Assembly: GCF_003576245.1 (NCBI RefSeq)
Contig: NZ_QWGA01000007.1
Location: forward strand, 124,001 to 188,000
Reading direction: 5' to 3'
Length of the DNA: 64,000 nt
From: Henriciella algicola
GTDB lineage: Bacteria; Pseudomonadota; Alphaproteobacteria; Caulobacterales; Hyphomonadaceae
Position numbers and translations under genes: made by a program. This document shows, one piece after another, positions 26,088 to 33,806 of the stretch (position 1 is its first letter; the number at the start of each line of letters is the position of its first letter). The notes under the pieces are model-generated. The model made no database searches. It saw nothing but the letters and a program-made list of their open reading frames with translations, and was not told the origin of the DNA.

Positions 26088-26273
26088 GCTCAGTTTCTCC
26101 CTCGTGCCTGAATCGTCCTTGTCTGGCGCGCAAGCTAGTGTGCTACCGCTGCGGCAGCCAAGGCCTGTTCAGCGGCAAAATCTTCGCCAACGATCAGTTA
26201 GTCCCGGAAGGGTCTGGAACCCGCCGCCAGCTCAGGCCATTACTATCTCGACCTACACAACAGGGGGAAAGAG

Positions 26274-27059
26274 TTGGCTGATTATCTTGCAGTGTTTGCA
26301 ACGCCAGAGGCATGGGCGGCGCTCGCCACCCTGATTGTTCTCGAAATCGTTCTCGGTATCGACAATCTTGTCTTCATCTCGATCCTCACAAACAAGCTTC
26401 CTGAAAAGCAGCGGCCTGCTGCGCGGCGCATCGGTATCGGCCTCGCGCTCATCCTGCGTCTGGCGCTGCTGGCAACGATCGCCTGGATCGTCGGGCTGAC
26501 AGCGACGGTCTTTGACCTCGGCATTTCCGGCCCGCCGGGCGATCACGGCGAGGTCACTTTTGAAACCGCCTTCTCCTGGCGCGACATCATCCTGGTTTCT
26601 GGCGGCCTCTTCCTTGTCTGGAAGGCGACTACAGAGATCCACCACCATATCGACCCGGAGCCGAGCGACAGCGTCTTTGGTGACAAGCGCGCCAGCATTG
26701 GTTTCGCCAGCGTCCTGGTCCAGATCATCCTGCTCGACATGGTTTTCTCGATCGACTCGATCCTGACCGCCGTTGGCATGACCGATCAGGTGCCGATCAT
26801 GGTCGTCGCTGTCGTCATCGCCGTCCTGGTCATGCTGCTCGCGGCGGGGCCGCTTGCGCGCTTTATCAACAACAACCCGACTGTCGTCATGCTCGCGCTC
26901 GCCTTCCTGCTGATGATCGGCATGGTGCTGATTGCAGACGGTTTCGGCGTTCATGTGCCAAAGGGCTATATCTACGCGGCCATGGCCTTCTCGGTCTTTG
27001 TCGAGGTGCTGAACCTGATCGCCCGCAAGCGCCGGAAGGCGGGCGACACCGCCCACTAG
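26274..27059 (+). CDS. TerC-family integral membrane protein
   Basis: A 261-residue membrane protein with about seven helices. [20 protein letters not shown] contains the acidic residue pair typical of TerC/Alx, repeated later in [18 protein letters not shown]. Family members are tied to manganese efflux, metalation of exported proteins and tellurite resistance. The start is a TTG at 26274 with a GGGGGAAAG SD. I looked for a manganese-type leader RNA in the 186-base upstream gap and did not recognise one. Confidence 0.9.
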   Translation: MADYLAVFATPEAWAALATLIVLEIVLGIDNLVFISILTNKLPEKQRPAARRIGIGLALILRLALLATIAWIVGLTATVFDLGISGPPGDHGEVTFETAFSWRDIILVSGGLFLVWKATTEIHHHIDPEPSDSVFGDKRASIGFASVLVQIILLDMVFSIDSILTAVGMTDQVPIMVVAVVIAVLVMLLAAGPLARFINNNPTVVMLALAFLLMIGMVLIADGFGVHVPKGYIYAAMAFSVFVEVLNLIARKRRKAGDTAH

Positions 27060-27080
27060 GTAACAGGCCTGATGTGCGCT

Positions 27081-27100
27081 CGCGCCGCACTATCGGCGCG
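27081..27100. repeat. 7-bp hairpin between terC and DUF983 gene
   Basis: CGCGCCG pairs with CGGCGCG around CACTAT, 22 bases past the terC stop. No T-tract follows. It may act as a weak terminator, or sit in the leader of the next gene. Confidence 0.4.
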
Positions 27101-27125
27101 GGCGGGCAGGGTGCATATCTATGTG

Positions 27126-27527
27126 ATGATAACCGATCCGATCAAACGTGGCATCCAGCTTCGCTGCCCCAATTGCGGCGAAGGCAGGTTGTTCAGCCGT
27201 TATCTCGTCTTCCGAGATGAGTGTGAGGCCTGCGGCCAGGATTTCCGCTCCGCCGACACCGCCGATGGCCCAGCCTTCTTTGTGGGCTTTCTGGTCATGA
27301 TCGTCTTTGCGCCGTTCTATTTCATTCTGCCAATGATCGATATGGCGTTGTGGCTGAAAATCCTTGGCTTCATCGTCCTGCTCAGCGCCATGGTCGGCAC
27401 CGCGCTCGCCCTGTTGCCGATGTTCAAGGGCGTGCTGTTCAACCTCCAGCTTTCAAACAAGGCTGAAGAGGCTCAGTGGGAGAGCACGGGCAAACACGGA
27501 GCGCCGCCTCGCAACTGGAAGGGCTGA
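27126..27527 (+). CDS. DUF983 family membrane protein
   Basis: A 133-residue protein with an N-terminal zinc-ribbon-like knuckle (CPNCGEGRLF, then CEACGQDF) and two hydrophobic helices (AFFVGFLVMIVFAPFYFILP and LKILGFIVLLSAMVGTALAL). This is the DUF983 pattern, widespread in alphaproteobacteria and often near cytochrome oxidase assembly genes, but no such genes are here. ATG at 27126 is chosen because MITDPIKRGIQLRCPNCG matches the family beginning; an in-frame GTG at 27111 is possible. Function unknown. Confidence 0.82.
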   Translation: MITDPIKRGIQLRCPNCGEGRLFSRYLVFRDECEACGQDFRSADTADGPAFFVGFLVMIVFAPFYFILPMIDMALWLKILGFIVLLSAMVGTALALLPMFKGVLFNLQLSNKAEEAQWESTGKHGAPPRNWKG

Positions 27528-27589
27528 TCTGCTGCAAACATTGCAGATTAGCGCCTTGCCCGGTCGCCGCAATCGGGCTCTAAATACAC

Positions 27590-27623
27590 CCGGGACGCAT
27601 TCACTAAAACCGGGACAAATTCA
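27590..27623 (+). repeat. Two direct repeats with a 20-base period before a secreted-protein gene
   Basis: CCGGGACNNATTCA occurs at 27590-27603 and again at 27610-27623, the second copy running into the ATG of the next gene. The period of 20 bases is about two helical turns, which would suit a dimeric regulator. It could equally be a small duplication. Confidence 0.4.
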
Positions 27624-28756
27624 TGAAATCGTTAGAGTACCTGCTCGCTGCGGCTGTTGCCGCAACCCTGCCGAATCTGGCCTGTGCACAGACTGACCCG
27701 CAGCAGGATCAGCAGCTATCGGCCTTCAGGACCGTCACTTACGGGCTGGAGGCGGACAATCACTGCCAACTCTTCGACTATGTTCAGCGTGAGACGATTT
27801 CCTACGTTAAATCGACCATGCTCAGCACGCTCCGGTCGCGCTACAATCCTCAGGGGCTAGAGGCTGAAGAGGCGCGCATTGTCGGCCTGGCCGCTGAACA
27901 CTGGGATGGCTGCCTGCCGCGCGAACTGAGCGACAAGTGGCAACTCGCTGAACAGGCTGCGCTCTACGGCAACAGTGTGCTGGCAGCGGGCGGCGCCATA
28001 CCAGAGAGGGTTCTCCCCTGCGCAATCAGCTCAGAGGGGCCTAGCCTGACCTATCCTGAATTGCTCGCGATCCGGGAAGACGTGGTCGCGCACTATGCTG
28101 ACCGCGCAGACCGCCCGGCCTTTGAAGCGATGAGCGCAAGTATTTCCCATGGCATGACGGCCCAGTGCGAAGCCAACGGCTTCTCGCAAGACCTGAAGCC
28201 CGTCTACACCTGGAAGACGCAAAAGGTGCTGGCAGAGAAGACCGCAGCGGGTGAGGAAACCTCGATCACCGAATTCGGCCCGTGGACCAGCTACCGCTAT
28301 TTTCCGTTCCAGGGGTTCAAAGAGTTTCTGGTGTCGGCCTATCGCACGCCAACAGGCGGGACTGGGCGTATCGTGTCGGTAGCCCTGGCCACTGAGAGCG
28401 CGTTGGGCGCTAGCGGTAAACTCTATGGGCGCGATGACGGTACGCTATCGATCGAACTGTCTGGCTCTGCAGACGCGATTGAGTTCCGCGCAGCAGGAAT
28501 GGAGCCGGTCAGATTTCAGAAGACCGGCGGCACAGGCGGCAACAACTTCCTCGCCGAAGGGTCGTTTTCGCTCGATGAAGCCGCCACGCGGGCCCTGCTC
28601 GAGCTGCCTGAAGAGACGAAGCTGGCGATCTACTACCAGCCCGGCGGCCGCAATACCTGGATACAGTTCCAGAACTATTCAGATCAGGACGCCGTGCTGC
28701 CTGTGGGCCGGCTGAAGGCTGCCATCGACTGGGCCAGTGCGCCGGTGCCTGAATAG
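27623..28756 (+). CDS. Secreted protein of unknown function
   Basis: I do not recognise this 377-residue protein. Residues 1-22 form a signal peptide ending in ACA, so it is exported. The mature part holds four cysteines (in NHCQLF, DGCLPR, VLPCAIS and AQCEAN), enough for two disulphide bonds, all in the first half. The second half is beta-rich with alternating hydrophobic residues (for example IVSVALATESALGASGKLYG) and ends in a charged tail. Start and spacing suggest a single-gene unit. Codon use looks like that of its neighbours. Confidence 0.75.
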   Translation: MKSLEYLLAAAVAATLPNLACAQTDPQQDQQLSAFRTVTYGLEADNHCQLFDYVQRETISYVKSTMLSTLRSRYNPQGLEAEEARIVGLAAEHWDGCLPRELSDKWQLAEQAALYGNSVLAAGGAIPERVLPCAISSEGPSLTYPELLAIREDVVAHYADRADRPAFEAMSASISHGMTAQCEANGFSQDLKPVYTWKTQKVLAEKTAAGEETSITEFGPWTSYRYFPFQGFKEFLVSAYRTPTGGTGRIVSVALATESALGASGKLYGRDDGTLSIELSGSADAIEFRAAGMEPVRFQKTGGTGGNNFLAEGSFSLDEAATRALLELPEETKLAIYYQPGGRNTWIQFQNYSDQDAVLPVGRLKAAIDWASAPVPE

Positions 28757-28786
28757 AACAAAGCGAGGGGCAGGGCGGCTTTGCGC

Positions 28787-29167
28787 CTACCAGCGCGGCC
28801 GTTTCGGCCCCACCATGTCCCTGAAGGCCTCGAACGTGCCGCGCGCAATCTGCGTCACGGTCGGCTTGCGGCCATGCGCGCCGCGCACGAAGTGGACACA
28901 GTTTGAGCCGGTGAGATGGTAGTCATGTCCGATGCGGCGGCTGGCGCGGTCTATTGCGGTGAAGTCACAGGCCGAGGCGCTGCGACCATGATTCCTGATT
29001 TCGCGGCCATCTGCGAATTCCGCGATCGATTGGGTGACAACGCCATGATGCCGGCGTGTGTTCGAAATGATCCGGCCATCCCAGCCGACGATGCCATAAT
29101 GTCGAAGCACGCCGCCAAAGCGGACAGAGACAACATCGCCGGGCCGGAAGTCATTCTTATCGTTCAT
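28787..29167 (-). CDS. LRAT-fold (permuted NlpC/P60) domain protein
   Basis: A 126-residue single-domain protein. GDVVSVRFGGVLRHYGIVGW carries the first histidine of the permuted papain-like fold. NHGRSASACDF follows, and GSNCVHFVRGAHGRKP gives the catalytic cysteine in the NCxHF motif of LRAT/H-rev107 proteins. Members act as thiol acyltransferases or phospholipases; phage and bacterial forms exist. There is no signal peptide, so it is cytoplasmic or membrane-associated. It is divergent from nothing close and overlaps no gene. Its substrate is unknown. Confidence 0.75.
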   Translation of the reverse strand: MNDKNDFRPGDVVSVRFGGVLRHYGIVGWDGRIISNTRRHHGVVTQSIAEFADGREIRNHGRSASACDFTAIDRASRRIGHDYHLTGSNCVHFVRGAHGRKPTVTQIARGTFEAFRDMVGPKRPRW

Positions 29168-29314
29168 CGATAAATGCTATGCCGGTTTCTATGAGGCGTC
29201 AAGCAGGCTGATTTCGAGTGCGCTTTCAGACACTGTCCAGAAACACCGCCAGTACACCGTCACTGCACCATGATTTTCAGGCAAATAGCGGGATTTCCCG
29301 GTGGGAAAGTGTTC

Positions 29315-29986
29315 CTAGAAGCCCTTGAGTTCGGCAAACTCGTCGACGTCGGCCCGCTCGGCGCGAAGCTGGTTCACCGGATGGTCCGGGTCCGGGTAGC
29401 CGACAGCCATGCCGCAATAGAGCATCTCGCTCTCACCAAGCCCGAAATGCTCTTTCAGCGTTGGGCGAAGAATGCCCCAGCACTCCTGGAAACAGCTGCC
29501 CCAGCCACGCTCTTCGGCGAGCAGCGCCAGCGTCTGCATGAACATCCCAGTATGTGCCCACTGGCCATGACCCATCCGCTCATCGATCACGAAGAAGACG
29601 GCCAGCGGTGCATCGAAGAACCGGAAATTGCGTGAAAACCATTGAATTCGCTTGGCTTTATCTTCGCGAGGGATCTCAAGCTTCTCATACATCATCTCCC
29701 CGACCTTGCGGCGCCGCGCTTCATGCGGCTCCCACAGGTCCTTGGGATAGATCGGCCGATCCGTCCTCTCGCCGCGCGGGTCTTCGGCGAGCTTTTTCTG
29801 CGCCAGATCAATGACCGCCTGCTTTTCAGCACCCGTCACCGCGATCACCCGCCATGGCTGGAGGTTGCCGCCAGACGGCGCGCGCTGCGCTGTCGCCAGC
29901 CAGTCACGCACCTCATCGGCGGTGATCTGCTTGTCGAGAAATGCGCGCGTCGAGATGCGCTGATTTACGGCCTGGCTGACATCCAT
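29315..29986 (-). CDS. Nitroreductase family FMN oxidoreductase
   Basis: A 223-residue flavoenzyme. VNQRISTRAFLDKQIT has the FMN-contact arginine and ATAQRAPSGGNLQPWRVI is typical of the NfsB/NADH-dependent group. The C-terminal GWGSCFQECWGILRPTLKEH and GMAVGYPDPDHPVNQLRAE close the fold. It probably reduces quinones, nitro compounds or flavins. It is only distantly similar to the nitroreductase at 25410-26087, so the pair looks like independent genes rather than a recent duplication. Confidence 0.9.
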   Translation of the reverse strand: MDVSQAVNQRISTRAFLDKQITADEVRDWLATAQRAPSGGNLQPWRVIAVTGAEKQAVIDLAQKKLAEDPRGERTDRPIYPKDLWEPHEARRRKVGEMMYEKLEIPREDKAKRIQWFSRNFRFFDAPLAVFFVIDERMGHGQWAHTGMFMQTLALLAEERGWGSCFQECWGILRPTLKEHFGLGESEMLYCGMAVGYPDPDHPVNQLRAERADVDEFAELKGF

Positions 29987-30055
29987 GGGTCGAGTCTCCT
30001 TGCTTGAGAGAAGCGGTCTAGGACAGCGACGCTGGGGAAGGGAAGAGCCTGCGCT

Positions 30056-30493
30056 TCAGAGGCGTGGAAGAAACAGATAGCGAAGCATCAAAATGGCGGT
30101 CGGGATGGCAATCCCGACAAGTGCGAGAGCCAGGACGAGCCAAAGCGAGGTGTCAAAGAGAAGGCCTGCGCAAAGCGCTGATATGGCCGCAACCTGGCAA
30201 ATATCCAGCCAGTTCCCGTATCTTGCGAAATCGATCATCATGACAACGATCAATGCGATAAAGGGGGGAAGCAGCAGCGCTATCAACAACCAACCACCTG
30301 CGATCTGCCTCGCCTCCAGCCAGCCAAGCAGGGGTGCACAGACAAAGCTGCAGATGAAAACCGGAAGATCCCGCTTCCGCGGCGGCTCTTGGCGTGCGGT
30401 ATACTGCGCGCGCAATTCGTCCGTCATCGTGGCACTGTTCAGGACCGCACCATTAGGCCCGAAAACTGGCGCGTGCTGTTCGGCATCAGTCAT
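30056..30493 (-). CDS. Small integral membrane protein of unknown function
   Basis: A 145-residue protein with a soluble N-terminus of about 45 residues (TMTDELRAQYTARQEPPRKR) and then three to four hydrophobic segments, for example LLIALLLPPFIALIVVMMI and LWLVLALALVGIAIPTAILM. I do not recognise the family. It is flanked by a nitroreductase and by the SYLF gene, both on the same strand, but separated by a terminator. It may be an inner-membrane protein of local origin. Confidence 0.65.
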   Translation of the reverse strand: MTDAEQHAPVFGPNGAVLNSATMTDELRAQYTARQEPPRKRDLPVFICSFVCAPLLGWLEARQIAGGWLLIALLLPPFIALIVVMMIDFARYGNWLDICQVAAISALCAGLLFDTSLWLVLALALVGIAIPTAILMLRYLFLPRL

Positions 30494-30528
30494 GCTGTGA
30501 AGTTACGACAGCATGCCGGTCATGAACA

Positions 30529-30562
30529 CAAAAAAGAAGGCGCCCCGTCTGGAGCGCCTTCT
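30529..30562 (-). terminator. Intrinsic terminator after the SYLF gene
   Basis: AGAAGGCGC at 30535-30543 pairs perfectly with GCGCCTTCT at 30554-30562. Six A residues on the plus strand (30529-30535 region) become the T-tract on the minus strand, right after the stem. It ends the gene at 30588-31244. Confidence 0.9.
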
Positions 30563-30587
30563 GATCAATGAAAATGGTCAAAGCCTA

Positions 30588-31244
30588 CTAGCTGTCGTCC
30601 ATCTCCATCATGTCGTCGTCATCATGGTCCATATCGTCATGGTCCATCATGTCATCATGGTCTTCGGCTTCCGGTTCATCGTCATGCCAGATGCGCAGCG
30701 CGTTAACGCTCAGCTCTGCATTCAGGCCTTCGGCGTTGATGATGTAGATGCGCGGATCGCCGGTCGCGGCCATCGCATTCGCGTCAGCGTCGACGACGGT
30801 TGCGCCAGCTGCTGCGCCGACTTCCCATTCGTCGCCGTCCATCAGCTCATCGAGCGCGTCCTGTTCCTGGAACACGTAGACCATCTGGGACTTGTCGACG
30901 CCAGCCTGAAGGCCAACGGATGCCTTGCCGATATAGTATTGGCCGGTCGGCTCGCCATCGATGAAGAGAACGCCTTCGCCGCCAGCGCCGCCAACGATCA
31001 GGTCGGCTTTCCAGACTTCCGGGAAGACGAGCACGCCAGCTGCAGCATCAATGTCTGCGCCGCAGGTTTCTGCCACGGTGCGGCAATTGTCGAGGGTAGC
31101 TTGCGCTTCGGCAACATTCTCGAACTTATAGGCTTTTTCGCCGCCTTCCTTGTGGTTGTCGGCGAATGCCGGAGCACCTGCGAAAAGCACGGCTGCGCCA
31201 GCCGCGAGCGTAGAGTTACGAAGAAGGGTTTTTGATAGGGTCAT
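30588..31244 (-). CDS. SYLF/YSC84-domain exported protein with acidic Asp/His/Met tail
   Basis: A 218-residue exported protein. The signal peptide ends in APAFA at about 28. The SYLF lipid-binding fold is read from AAGVLVFPEVWKADLIVGGA, GEGVLFIDGE and YYIGKASVGLQAGVDKSQMV. The last 32 residues are almost all Asp (15), Met (6), His (4) and Glu (4), encoded by imperfect repeats. That looks like a metal- or peroxide-exposed tail. ATG at 31244 follows CAGGAGGCAGAACGCC; the 16-residue in-frame extension is not used. In related bacteria SYLF proteins are periplasmic or envelope stress proteins. Confidence 0.85.
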   Translation of the reverse strand: MTLSKTLLRNSTLAAGAAVLFAGAPAFADNHKEGGEKAYKFENVAEAQATLDNCRTVAETCGADIDAAAGVLVFPEVWKADLIVGGAGGEGVLFIDGEPTGQYYIGKASVGLQAGVDKSQMVYVFQEQDALDELMDGDEWEVGAAAGATVVDADANAMAATGDPRIYIINAEGLNAELSVNALRIWHDDEPEAEDHDDMMDHDDMDHDDDDMMEMDDS

Positions 31245-31365
31245 GGCGTTCTGCCTCCTGAACTTGCGTTCACTCCGAGCCTTATTGCTCAAAGCTTGGT
31301 GTGGCAGAAGAAACCCTCACACGCGGGGCGTGTTCCAAAAAATGCAGGAAACGCCTGTCAGCTGA

Positions 31366-31692
31366 TCAGAGAGAAAAGCTCGTCCCGCAGCCGCAGGCCG
31401 CGGTGGCGTTCGGATTGTTGATCTTGAACGCTGCGCCGATCAGCTCGTTCGAGAAGTCGATTTCGGAGCCGCGCATGAATTCCATGCTCATCTCATCGAC
31501 GAGAACGCGCGCGCCATCGCGCTCGACGATGATGTCATCGTCGTTCTTCGTGTCCTCAAGGTCGAACTTGTAGGAAAAGCCCGAGCAGCCACCACCTTCG
31601 ACTGACACACGAAGGTAGTCCTTGCCGGACTGTTTCGCCAGAATCGCATTAATGCGCCGGGCAGCATTCTCTGAAAGGGTGACGTCGGTCAT
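31366..31692 (-). CDS. erpA: Iron-sulphur cluster insertion protein, ErpA/IscA family
   Basis: A 108-residue A-type carrier. The three cluster-binding cysteines are in VEGGGCSGFSY and the terminal CGCGTSFSL, with RRINAILAKQ and IDFSNELIGAAFKINNPNAT as family signatures. It carries Fe-S clusters to target enzymes. The start codon overlaps the divergent dgt start codon, so their promoters must lie inside each other's coding sequence. Nearby in related genomes it often belongs with the dgt region. Confidence 0.92.
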   Translation of the reverse strand: MTDVTLSENAARRINAILAKQSGKDYLRVSVEGGGCSGFSYKFDLEDTKNDDDIIVERDGARVLVDEMSMEFMRGSEIDFSNELIGAAFKINNPNATAACGCGTSFSL

Positions 31693-32893
31693 GAGTCACA
31701 AGATAGGTAAACCTGCGCTTCCAGAAAAGAGAGCGGTGTTTGCGACACTGTGGGAAACCTCTCGCGGGCGTTTCCACGAAGAGGCTGAATCGGCCACCCG
31801 CACGCCGTTTCAGCGCGACAGGGACCGCATCATCCACTCTTCCGGATTTCGTCGCCTGAAGCAGAAAACGCAGGTTTTTGTGGCCCATGAGGGCGATCAC
31901 TACCGCACGCGGCTCACTCATTCTCTTGAGGTTGCGCAGATCGCGCGCTCCGTTGCACGCAGGCTTGGTGTCGATGAAGATCTCGCAGAGGCGATGGCAC
32001 TGGCCCATGATCTTGGCCATCCGCCCTTTGGCCACGCTGGTGAAGACCAGCTCGACGCCTGTATGGAGGCCTATGAGGGCTTCGATCACAATGCGCAGAC
32101 CCTGCGCGTCGTGACACGGCTGGAACAGCGCTACCCCAACTTTGACGGCCTGAACCTGACATGGGAGATGCTGGAAGGGCTTGTGAAGCACAACGGCCCG
32201 CTGATTACCGACGGCACGCCTGTTTCCGCGCTGCCGGCCGCGTTCCGCGACTTCCCGCAGCTTGAGCGGCTGGAGCTTGACCAGTTCGCGGGCCCGGAAG
32301 CTCAGATCGCAGCGCTGGCGGACGACATCGCCTATAACAATCACGACATTGATGACGGCATCGCGGCGGGCCTTTTCACCATCGACGACATGCTGCACCT
32401 GCCAATGGTCGGAGATGTATTCCGGTCGGTGCGCATTGAGCATCCGGTGCTCGATACGCAGCGGACCGTTTATGAAGCGGTGCGCCGACTGATTGGTCTC
32501 TGGGTCGATGATCTTGTGACGGAGACGAGCGCCCGCGTGGCGAAGTACAATCCCCAATCTGCCGCTGAAGTGAGAGCGCTGCCAGAGCCTCTGGTCGCCT
32601 TCTCAGAGGATTTTGACGCGCAGCAGAGGGCGCTGCGGGCCTTCCTGTTTGAGCGGATGTACAAGCATTACAAGGTCAATCGGATGCGCAGTCAGGCCAA
32701 GCGTGTGCTGAAAGAGCTGTTTGAGCTTTTCCTCGCAGAGCCAGACATTCTGCCGCCGCCGCTGCGACAGGACGCTGAGCAGGCGCCAGAGGCGCGCCGG
32801 GCAAGGCTGGTCTGCGACTATATCGCTGGCATGACTGACAATTACGCCATCGACCTGCACCGAAAGGTTTTCAGCATTGAGGGCATTGTCTGA
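31691..32893 (+). CDS. dgt: dGTP triphosphohydrolase-like HD-domain protein
   Basis: A 400-residue nucleotide hydrolase that cleaves dNTPs to nucleoside and triphosphate. Metal ligands are visible in TRLTHSLEVAQIAR and the HD motif AHDLGHPPFGHAGE, followed by ALADDIAYNNHDIDDG. FQRDRDRIIHSSGFRRLKQK is the family signature near the N-terminus. The ATG at 31691 is the first start that includes the conserved TSRGRFHEEAES region; its first two bases are shared with the start codon of erpA on the other strand. Confidence 0.92.
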   Translation: MSHKIGKPALPEKRAVFATLWETSRGRFHEEAESATRTPFQRDRDRIIHSSGFRRLKQKTQVFVAHEGDHYRTRLTHSLEVAQIARSVARRLGVDEDLAEAMALAHDLGHPPFGHAGEDQLDACMEAYEGFDHNAQTLRVVTRLEQRYPNFDGLNLTWEMLEGLVKHNGPLITDGTPVSALPAAFRDFPQLERLELDQFAGPEAQIAALADDIAYNNHDIDDGIAAGLFTIDDMLHLPMVGDVFRSVRIEHPVLDTQRTVYEAVRRLIGLWVDDLVTETSARVAKYNPQSAAEVRALPEPLVAFSEDFDAQQRALRAFLFERMYKHYKVNRMRSQAKRVLKELFELFLAEPDILPPPLRQDAEQAPEARRARLVCDYIAGMTDNYAIDLHRKVFSIEGIV

Positions 32894-32931
32894 GCGGCCA
32901 GCAGGGCGAAGGACACGCTGATTCAAGGATC

Positions 32932-32959
32932 GTTAACAAAGCACTGGCAATTTCTTAAC
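32932..32959 (+). promoter_or_regulatory. Two TTAAC half-sites 21 bases apart upstream of the SPOR gene
   Basis: TTAAC occurs at 32933-32937 and 32954-32958, 21 bases apart, which is two helical turns. TTAA half-sites are the recognition element of CtrA, the alphaproteobacterial cell-cycle regulator, but the full motif needs seven bases between them. Regulation of a division-linked gene is plausible but unproven. Confidence 0.3.
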
Positions 32960-32993
32960 CAATAATCAAAGGCGACGAAGGGGCAGGCGTGCG

Positions 32994-33806
32994 ATGAGCC
33001 ACGGCAGCAACAGATACGACTACGCGTCCTATGAGGATGAATATCGCGGCTTCGAGATCCGCGACGACGAGTCTGCGCGTGGGCCGCTGATCCTCGCTTT
33101 GGCGATCGGGGTGCTGATCGTCTTCGCGGCTGTCGTCTGGAACACCTATCGCCAAGGGCTTCGCGAAGAAGATGGCGAGCTGCCAATGGTCCTGGCGGAC
33201 GCTGAGCCATTCAAGTCGGTGCCAGAAGACCGCGGCGGCATCCAGATCGAGGACCTCGACCGCAGGCTTTACGACAATATGGACGGGTCGACCCGCCCGC
33301 CAGAGCCACAGCCTGTCGCTGGCGAGCGCGAGCTTGCCATGCTGGCAGGCCCGCCAATGGACCTTCGCGGTGGGTCTGGTTCAAGCTCATCGCAGGGCGC
33401 AGCCCCGGCAGAGGTGCAGGCAGATGACCTGCCACCGCTGGAGCAGCCAGTGCCAGTCGCCAGCGAAGAGCGCCATGATGAGCCTGCGATCGACCCGGCA
33501 CCACCTGTTGAGCCGGTCAGAAACAATGGGCGCTTTGCCTTCACCGCCAATGGGCCATTCCTTGTCCAGATATCGGCCGTTCGCACGCAGGCAGCCGCTG
33601 ACGAGGCGTGGAGCCGCGTCCTGAGCCGCTATCCGGATGTGTTTACCGGTGCCCAGAAAGTGGTCGAACGCGCTGATCTTGGCGCAGATGGCATCTTCTT
33701 CAGGGTCAGGGCAGGGCGCTTTGATACACGAAGCGATGCAAGCGAATTCTGCGAATCCTATAAACGTGCTGGTGGAGACTGTATCATCACTCGCGAGACG
33801 CCATGA
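32994..33806 (+). CDS. SPOR-domain inner-membrane protein
   Basis: A 270-residue bitopic protein. A single transmembrane helix (GPLILALAIGVLIVFAAVVW) is at about 30-50, with a short acidic cytoplasmic start. A Pro/Glu-rich periplasmic linker follows. A C-terminal SPOR domain (about 184-268) starts at GPFLVQISAVRTQAAADEAW and ends with CIITRETP. SPOR domains bind peptidoglycan stripped of stem peptides at the septum. The next gene, nagZ, overlaps by four bases. In related genomes argS usually sits between dgt and this gene; here it does not. Confidence 0.9.
   Translation: MSHGSNRYDYASYEDEYRGFEIRDDESARGPLILALAIGVLIVFAAVVWNTYRQGLREEDGELPMVLADAEPFKSVPEDRGGIQIEDLDRRLYDNMDGSTRPPEPQPVAGERELAMLAGPPMDLRGGSGSSSSQGAAPAEVQADDLPPLEQPVPVASEERHDEPAIDPAPPVEPVRNNGRFAFTANGPFLVQISAVRTQAAADEAWSRVLSRYPDVFTGAQKVVERADLGADGIFFRVRAGRFDTRSDASEFCESYKRAGGDCIITRETP

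Noticed and set aside
26088-26273. Possible manganese riboswitch before terC
   Set aside because: TerC genes are often preceded by the yybP-ykoY element, but the conserved sequence blocks were not found in this 186-base gap.
31290-31345. Terminator for erpA formed by ACACGC/GCGTGT
   Set aside because: The A-tract lies on the wrong side of the stem for a minus-strand terminator, and the loop is only three bases.
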